The notes beneath the pieces are model-generated. The model worked only from the letters and a program-made list of their open reading frames with translations. It ran no database searches and had not been told where the DNA came from. A stretch of 64,000 nucleotides of DNA from Otis tarda (Eukaryota; Chordata; Aves; Otidiformes; Otididae): assembly GCA_026413225.1 (NCBI GenBank), contig CM048557.1:44461371-44525370 (forward strand), in the 5' to 3' direction. Numbering within the stretch: position 1 is the stretch's first letter; each line of letters starts with the position of its first letter. Positions 59,232 through 64,000 of this stretch are shown here, piece after piece. Position numbers and translations under genes: made by a program.

Positions 59232-62167
59232 CTAAACCATATCTTGTAGCTTCTCATCAAGCCGCCTCTTGAACACTGCCAGGGATGGCAACTCCACCAC
59301 CTCCCTGGGCAGGCCATTCCAGTGCCTGACCACTCTTTGAGAGAAAAAGTTTTTCCTCACATCCAATCTAAACCTCCTCTGGTACAACTTGTGGCCATTT
59401 CCTCGGGTCCTGCTTGTTGCCTGGAAGAAGAGGCCAAACCCCTGCTCATCACAACCTGCCTTCAGGAAGCTATAGAGTGCAATGAGGTCTCCCCTGAGCC
59501 TCCTCTTCTCCAGACTAAACAATCCCAACTCTGTCAGCCGCTCCTCATAAGACTTGTGCTCCAGACCCCTCACCAGCTTTGTTGCCCTTCTCTGGACACG
59601 TTCCAGGGCTTCAATGTCTTTCTTGTAGTGAGGGGCCCAAAACTGAACACAATACTCAAGGTGCGGCCTCACCAGTGCCGAATACAGGGGGATGATTACC
59701 TCCCTGCTCCTGCTGGCCACACTATTTCTAATGCAGGCCAGGATGCTGTTGGCCCTCTTGGCCACCTGGGCACTCTGTCGGCTCATGTTCAGCTGAGCAT
59801 CAACCAACACCCCCAGGTCCCTTTCCTCTTCACAGTCCTCCAGCCTCTCAGCTCCGAGCCTATAGCGCTGCATGGGGTTATTGTGGCCAAAGTGCAGGAC
59901 CCGACACTTGGCCTTGTTGAACCTCATCCCATTCAGCTCAGCCCAGCGATCCAGCCTGTCCAGATCCCTCTGAAGGGCCTCCCTACCCTCAGGCAGATCA
60001 ACACCGCCACCCAACTTGGTGTCATCTGCAAACTTACTGAGGGTACACTCAATCCCCTCGTCTAGGTCATCAATAAAGATATTGAACAAGATGGGCCCAA
60101 GTACCGACCCCTGGGGGACACCACTTGTAACAGGCTGCCAGCTGGACTTGACTCCATTAACTACTACCCGCTGGGCATGGCTCCCTAGCCAGTTCTTTAT
60201 CCAAAGAAGGGTATACCTACCCAGTCCACAGGCAGCCAGTTTCCCTAGGAGAATACTGTGAGAGACCGTGTCAAAGGCTTTGCTGAAGTCCAGGTAGACC
60301 ACATCAACAGCCTTTCCCTCATCCACCAGTCTGGTCACCCAGTCGTAAAAGGAAATGAGGTTGGTCAAGCACGACCTGCCTTTCGTGAACCCGTGCTGGC
60401 TGGGCCTGATCCCCTGGATGCCACTCACATGCCGAGTGATCTCACCCAAGATGATTTGCTCCATAACTTTCCCGGGTACTGAGGTCAGGCTGACAGGCCT
60501 GTAGTTCCCCGGATCCTCCTTACGGCCCTTCTTGTAGATGGGAGTCACATCGACAAGCCTCCAGTCCTCCAGGATCTCCCCAGACAACCAGGAGCGCTGG
60601 TAGATGGCCGAGAGCGGCTCGGCAATCATCCCCACCAACTCCCTTAGCACCCTAGGATGGAGCCCGTCCAGTCCCATGGACTTGTGGCAGTCCAGATGGA
60701 GAAGGAGCTCTCTAACTGTCTCCACCTGTACCACAGGGGGTGTATTCAGCCTGGCATCCCAGACTTCCAGATTAGGGCATAAAGTGCCCTGAGGATAACT
60801 GATCTGCCTATTAAAGGCAGAAGTAAAGAAGGCGTTGAGGACCTCAGCCTTCTCCTTATCCTCAGTGATCACATTCCCCGCTGCATCAAGTAAAGGGTGT
60901 AAATTCTCCTTATTTCTTCTCTTACCACTGATATATTTGTAAAAGGATTTCTTGTTCTCTTTTACTGCAGTGGCCAATCTGAGTTCATGCTGAGCTTTTG
61001 CCTTCCTAACTTCCTCCCTGCATACCTTAGAAACTTCTTTGTAATCTCCCCAAGTAGCCTGTCCCTTCTTCCAGAGGACATAGACTCTCTTTTTCTTCCG
61101 GAGCCTCAACAATAGTTCCCGGTTCATCCACACCAGTCTTCTTCCCCTACGGCTCGCCTTACGGCATTCAGGAACAGCCTGTTCTTGTGCCTTTAAGATC
61201 TCCATCTTCAGGAGCGTCCAGGCTTCCTGGACCCCTTTACCCTTAAGGAGCGACTCCCAAGGGACCCTCGCAACAAGCGTCCTGAACAAGTCAAAGTCCA
61301 CCCTCTTGAAGTTCAGGATAGCCGTTCTGCTAGTGATCCTTCTGACATCTCCAAGAATAGAGAATTCTACAATTTCATGGTCGCTCTGCCCAAGACAGTG
61401 CCCAACCTTCACGTCTCCCACCAGTCCTTCTCAGTTAGTAAAAAGTAAGTCAATCAGGGCACCACCCCTGGTAGGCTCTCGTACCAGCTGCATAAGGAAA
61501 CTATCTTCCACACCCTCTAGGAACCTTTTGGACTGTTTCCTCTGCACTGTATGATATTCCCAGCATATATCAGGGAAGTTGAAGTCTCCCACAAGAATGA
61601 GTGCTGGCGATTGCGCAACTCGCTCAAGCTGCTCATAGAACGCCTCGTCCTTCTCTTCATCCTGATTAGGCGGTCTATAACAGACCCCCACCACGATGTC
61701 ACCCCTACAGGCCTTTCCTCTTATCCTTATCCATAGACACTCAACTGTATCATTCCCAACCCCAAGCTCTTCAAGTCAAAATAGTCTTTAATATAAAGGG
61801 CCACACCACCACCCTTCCTTCCTCGTCTATCCCTTCTGAAGAGCTTGTAGCCTTCCATCACAGCACTCCAGTCGTGGGAGTGGTCCCACCACGTTTCAGT
61901 AATGGCAACCAGGTCATAGTTATCCTGCCGCACAATCGCTTCCAGCTCCTCCTGCTTGTTGCTCATGCTGCGTGCATTGGTGTACATGCACTTCAGCCGA
62001 GACAGCTGCCTCAGCCCCAGATCGAGCACCGTTCCCCTGGGCTCTTCCCTTGAGGGCCTTGTTTTGTCCCCTTCCCCCTTCGTAGCTAGTTTAAAGATCT
62101 GTCGATAAGCCCCGCCAGCTCCTGTGCTAGGATTCGTTGCCCCCTGTAAGAAAGGTGGGTTCCACAA
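59232..62167 (-). pseudogene. CR1 ORF2: AP endonuclease-reverse transcriptase, two lesions
   Basis: About 978 codons once the breaks are ignored. The endonuclease part shows KCMYTNARSMSNKQEELE, AITETWWD (catalytic Glu), YRPPNQ, VGDFNFPDICW and SDH near residue 14 of the downstream open frame. That frame (59232-61421, 729 codons) contains [26 protein letters not shown] (catalytic Asp about 378), [11 protein letters not shown] and FADD (Asp 466-467), then the C-terminal domain ending at KLQDMV. Lesion 1: a one-base loss around 61770-61785 shifts the frame in the endonuclease. Lesion 2: TGA at 61431-61433 follows DLLFTN. All RT catalytic residues are present. The frame is open upstream to 62167 but the first ATG is at 61985-61987. 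ORF2 overlaps the end of ORF1. Confidence 0.93.
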
Positions 62168-63168
62168 ACAGAAGACAGGCCAGGGGCCGAGTAAACTGCC
62201 CCATGATCAAAGAACCCAAAGTTTCTCTCTCGACACCAGCCTCTAAGCCAATTATTCATTAATGGAACTTTCCAAGCCCACTCCGTGCCGCTCGCTGACC
62301 CTGAAGGTATAGAACAGAAGATCACTTGAGCTCCTGCTCCTTGAACTAAACGCCCTAAACCCCTGAAATCTCTTTTCATAGTTCGTAGGCTTCTCTGTGC
62401 AATTTCATCACTGCCCACTTGAACTATGAGGAGTGGAAAATAATCAGTGGGCCTAACCAGCTGTGGGAGTTTCTGGGTTATGTCTCTGACCCAGGCCCCA
62501 GGAAGGCAGCACACCTCCCTACGGGTAGGGTCAGGCTGGCATATTGGGCCCTCTGTCCCTCTCAGAAGGGAGTCACCTACAACTATCACCCTTCTTTCTT
62601 TTTTGGAGGAGGCAGTCTTCAAGCGTGGATCCGACTGCCTCACCTTACGCAAGCTAGGAGGCGGCGTTCCCACGTCATCCTCACTCGCCTCTCCCTCCGG
62701 TTTCAGGGCTTCAAACCTGTTACACAGAGGGACCTGGGGAACCGAGGTAGGTCGGGATGGGGGTTGCCTGCGACGCCAACCTGGGACCTGCTGCCATCCC
62801 TCCTCTTCTCTCAAGCAGTCCCTCTCCGCTTGACTATGGCAAGGGAGAGTGTCCACTACTCCCTCAGTCCGGGGGGTGCAATCTCTGCGTCTTTCTCGCA
62901 GAGAGTCACTCCACCAGTCAGTCTCCCGCTCGCACTCCCTGATACTCCGTAACCTCTCTATGTCCTCCCTAAGCTCCACCACCAGACTGAGCAGCTCGTC
63001 CAGCTGCTCACACCTCGCACAGGTGGCATCCTTCCCGTCCTCTCCTGGCAGCAGCAGGCACAGGCACTCCCTGCAGCCAGAGGCCTGAACTGCCGCATTT
63101 TTGGGCAGACCTTCTGTCTGGGTTGCCACAGTCTTCTTGGGGGAAGCCCGCTTCCTGGTGAGGACCAT
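62086..63168 (-). CDS. CR1 ORF1 protein with Cys-rich N-terminus and SGNH esterase domain
   Basis: A 360-codon open frame with ATG at 63166-63168; the frame is open ten codons further upstream but has no ATG there. The N-terminus has paired cysteines (residues 32, 35, 50 and 53), a zinc-ribbon-like arrangement, followed by a predicted coiled coil (about 54-85, ELLSLVVELREDIERLRS). A basic, Pro-rich linker leads to an SGNH/GDSL-type domain from about 192: VIVVGDSLLRG (Ser 200), IVQVGSDEIAQRS, FFDHGAVYSAPG and THLSYRGQRILAQELAGLID (His 338). Such esterase domains are established in CR1 ORF1. The residue three before His 338 is Cys rather than the Asp usual in this family, so hydrolase activity may be lost. 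It presumably binds element RNA. Stop TAG at 62086-62088 overlaps ORF2. Confidence 0.88.
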   Translation of the reverse strand: MVLTRKRASPKKTVATQTEGLPKNAAVQASGCRECLCLLLPGEDGKDATCARCEQLDELLSLVVELREDIERLRSIRECERETDWWSDSLRERRRDCTPRTEGVVDTLPCHSQAERDCLREEEGWQQVPGWRRRQPPSRPTSVPQVPLCNRFEALKPEGEASEDDVGTPPPSLRKVRQSDPRLKTASSKKERRVIVVGDSLLRGTEGPICQPDPTRREVCCLPGAWVRDITQKLPQLVRPTDYFPLLIVQVGSDEIAQRSLRTMKRDFRGLGRLVQGAGAQVIFCSIPSGSASGTEWAWKVPLMNNWLRGWCRERNFGFFDHGAVYSAPGLSSVCGTHLSYRGQRILAQELAGLIDRSLN

Positions 63169-63615
63169 GTTTAAAGCTGTGACGTCAGGGCCTGTCAATA
63201 GGAGAGCAGGTCGCCCGAGAAAAGACTAGATCCAACTCCCACTCCCACTGCTACTGTATTGAATGGGGAGTGTGGGCTGCTCACACTCTGATCACCTCCT
63301 CCGTAGGTGGTCAGTAACACCTTTACTCACTTACTGTGACATGTGGGCAAGAACTCCCCAAATTGCTTTTAACCACACAGACAATGGGTCAAGGTCACAC
63401 TCAGAGATTAAGAGTGGTCAGCTGTGAGTTGTCAGCTCCGCCCCTGGTGAGTCAGGAACCTGGCCACAAGCTGCCAGCAGCCAGCCCAGGCACAGGCACT
63501 GTAGCTGGCTGTTGGTGGCTCCAAAAAAGTCTAAAAGAGCTTTTTTGGTTGCCTATTTCGCTTCAGATCCCCTGCCCAGTGCAGTTTTGCCTGCTCTGAA
63601 GCTTGTCTCCGCAGC
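63169..63615 (-). promoter_or_regulatory. CR1 5' leader with presumed internal promoter
   Basis: About 450 bp of DNA richer in G and C than the flank, between the ORF1 ATG and the point where composition falls back to AT-rich. Complete CR1 elements carry their promoter in this leader. I see no TATA box oriented towards ORF1, which is usual for LINE promoters. The upstream limit is an estimate. Function is inferred from family knowledge, not shown by the sequence. Confidence 0.5.
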
Positions 63616-64000
63616 GATTAAATTTTCCTCTTTGTTGCTTTTTCCTGCTTGATTTACTCTTTCTATCCCTTCTTTTCTCTTCCTTACTGAATGGAGACTT
63701 CACACTCTGTTTGCAAGTTGATTGTACTTTGTTTCAGCCAACCATTTATGGTCCATTTGTGTGAAAAGGAATAAACCATAAGCATCCGCCCACTCCATGT
63801 TCAATGGCAGTACACCTTTGCTGTCAGTGGTCTAAATCCAGCTTTGCATTTAGAGATCATCTAGAAGTTCCTACTACTCAGCAAGCGTTCCTTTATTCTA
63901 ATACCACAGCACCACAAACACCACTTTCCCTTGGTCAAGGCAGTAATTGGCCTTGTGTTTTGACCACAAACTCAGTCAAGTTATAAAAACAGAGCTGTTG
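63616..64000. other. Unassigned flank, no gene seen
   Basis: AT-rich sequence beyond the estimated 5' end of the complete CR1. No recognisable coding or repeat content. Confidence 0.5.

Larger units (their letters stand above)
59145..63615 (-). mobile_element. Near-complete CR1 LINE retrotransposon
   Basis: A minus-strand CR1 of about 4.5 kb, close to the known full length of the family. It contains, in order, a GC-rich 5' leader (about 63169-63615), ORF1, ORF2, an 85-bp 3' UTR and the tail CATAGAATCATAGAATC (plus-strand wording) at 59145. The 5' limit is estimated from the drop in GC content and could be off by a hundred bases or more. The 3' limit is exact. ORF1 is open. ORF2 carries one frameshift and one in-frame TGA. 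Compared with the other copies it is clearly the least truncated and belongs to its own subfamily. I see no clear target-site duplication, which is normal for CR1. Confidence 0.93.

Noticed and set aside
59322-60065. 247-codon plus-strand open frame
   Set aside because: It is antisense to the CR1 ORF2 RT and C-terminal region; the wording follows directly from the real minus-strand protein. The same holds for the plus-strand frames at 62419-62952, 36283-36807 and 32167-32667.
61517-61702. 61-codon minus-strand frame within the CR1 endonuclease
   Set aside because: It is a shadow in the wrong frame; the real endonuclease frame is the one with VGVCYRPPNQ and VGDFNFPDICW.
1-64000. tRNA, U6, 5S rRNA, CRISPR or operon-like structures
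   Set aside because: No A/B box pair, no snRNA or 5S signature, no regularly spaced direct repeats; the DNA is vertebrate and non-coding in character.

Overview
The window looks like AT-rich intergenic or intronic DNA from a bird. The diagnostic evidence is the repeat content: many CR1 LINE copies, several ending in the CR1-specific (ATTCTATG)n tail, and two LTRs of an endogenous-retrovirus type widespread in birds. No host protein-coding gene, exon chain, tRNA, rRNA or CRISPR array could be supported. Nearly all short open frames outside the repeats look like chance. The species cannot be named from this sequence.

Layout. From 1 to about 16.7 kb there is unassigned AT-rich DNA with low-complexity tracts, one probable ancient CR1-type 3' end (3.56 kb) and small hairpins. 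A 5'-truncated CR1 lies at 16.7-17.25 kb (+). After more unassigned DNA there is an old CR1 scrap at 24.9 kb (-). At 30.1-32.6 kb a GC-richer patch of unknown origin is followed by a CR1 (-) split by a 504-bp LTR. At 35.3-36.8 kb an ancient internal CR1 fragment (+) faces a younger CR1 3' end (-). At 41.7-42.6 kb two CR1 pieces of different age lie head-to-tail (+). At 46.1-47.9 kb three CR1 pieces cluster (+, -, -). A solo LTR with a 5-bp target duplication is at 56.56-57.15 kb.

The main object is a nearly complete CR1 retrotransposon on the minus strand, about 59.15-63.6 kb. It has a GC-rich 5' leader, an open ORF1 (360 aa, Cys-rich N-terminus, coiled coil, SGNH-type esterase domain) and an ORF2 (AP endonuclease plus reverse transcriptase). 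ORF2 is broken by one frameshift and one in-frame TGA, both in the endonuclease part, while a 729-codon stretch carrying the whole reverse transcriptase is open. ORF1 would supply an RNA-binding/esterase protein and ORF2 the nicking and reverse-transcription machinery for target-primed insertion. The other CR1 copies are its dead, mostly 5'-truncated relatives.

I looked for an undescribed system and did not find a convincing one. The best leads are the CR1 ORF1 active-site change, the ORF1/ORF2 overlap without an early ORF2 ATG, a MITE-like 21-bp inverted repeat at 48.97-49.12 kb, paired perfect hairpins at 8.72-8.78 kb, and a few gene-like but unidentified open stretches.
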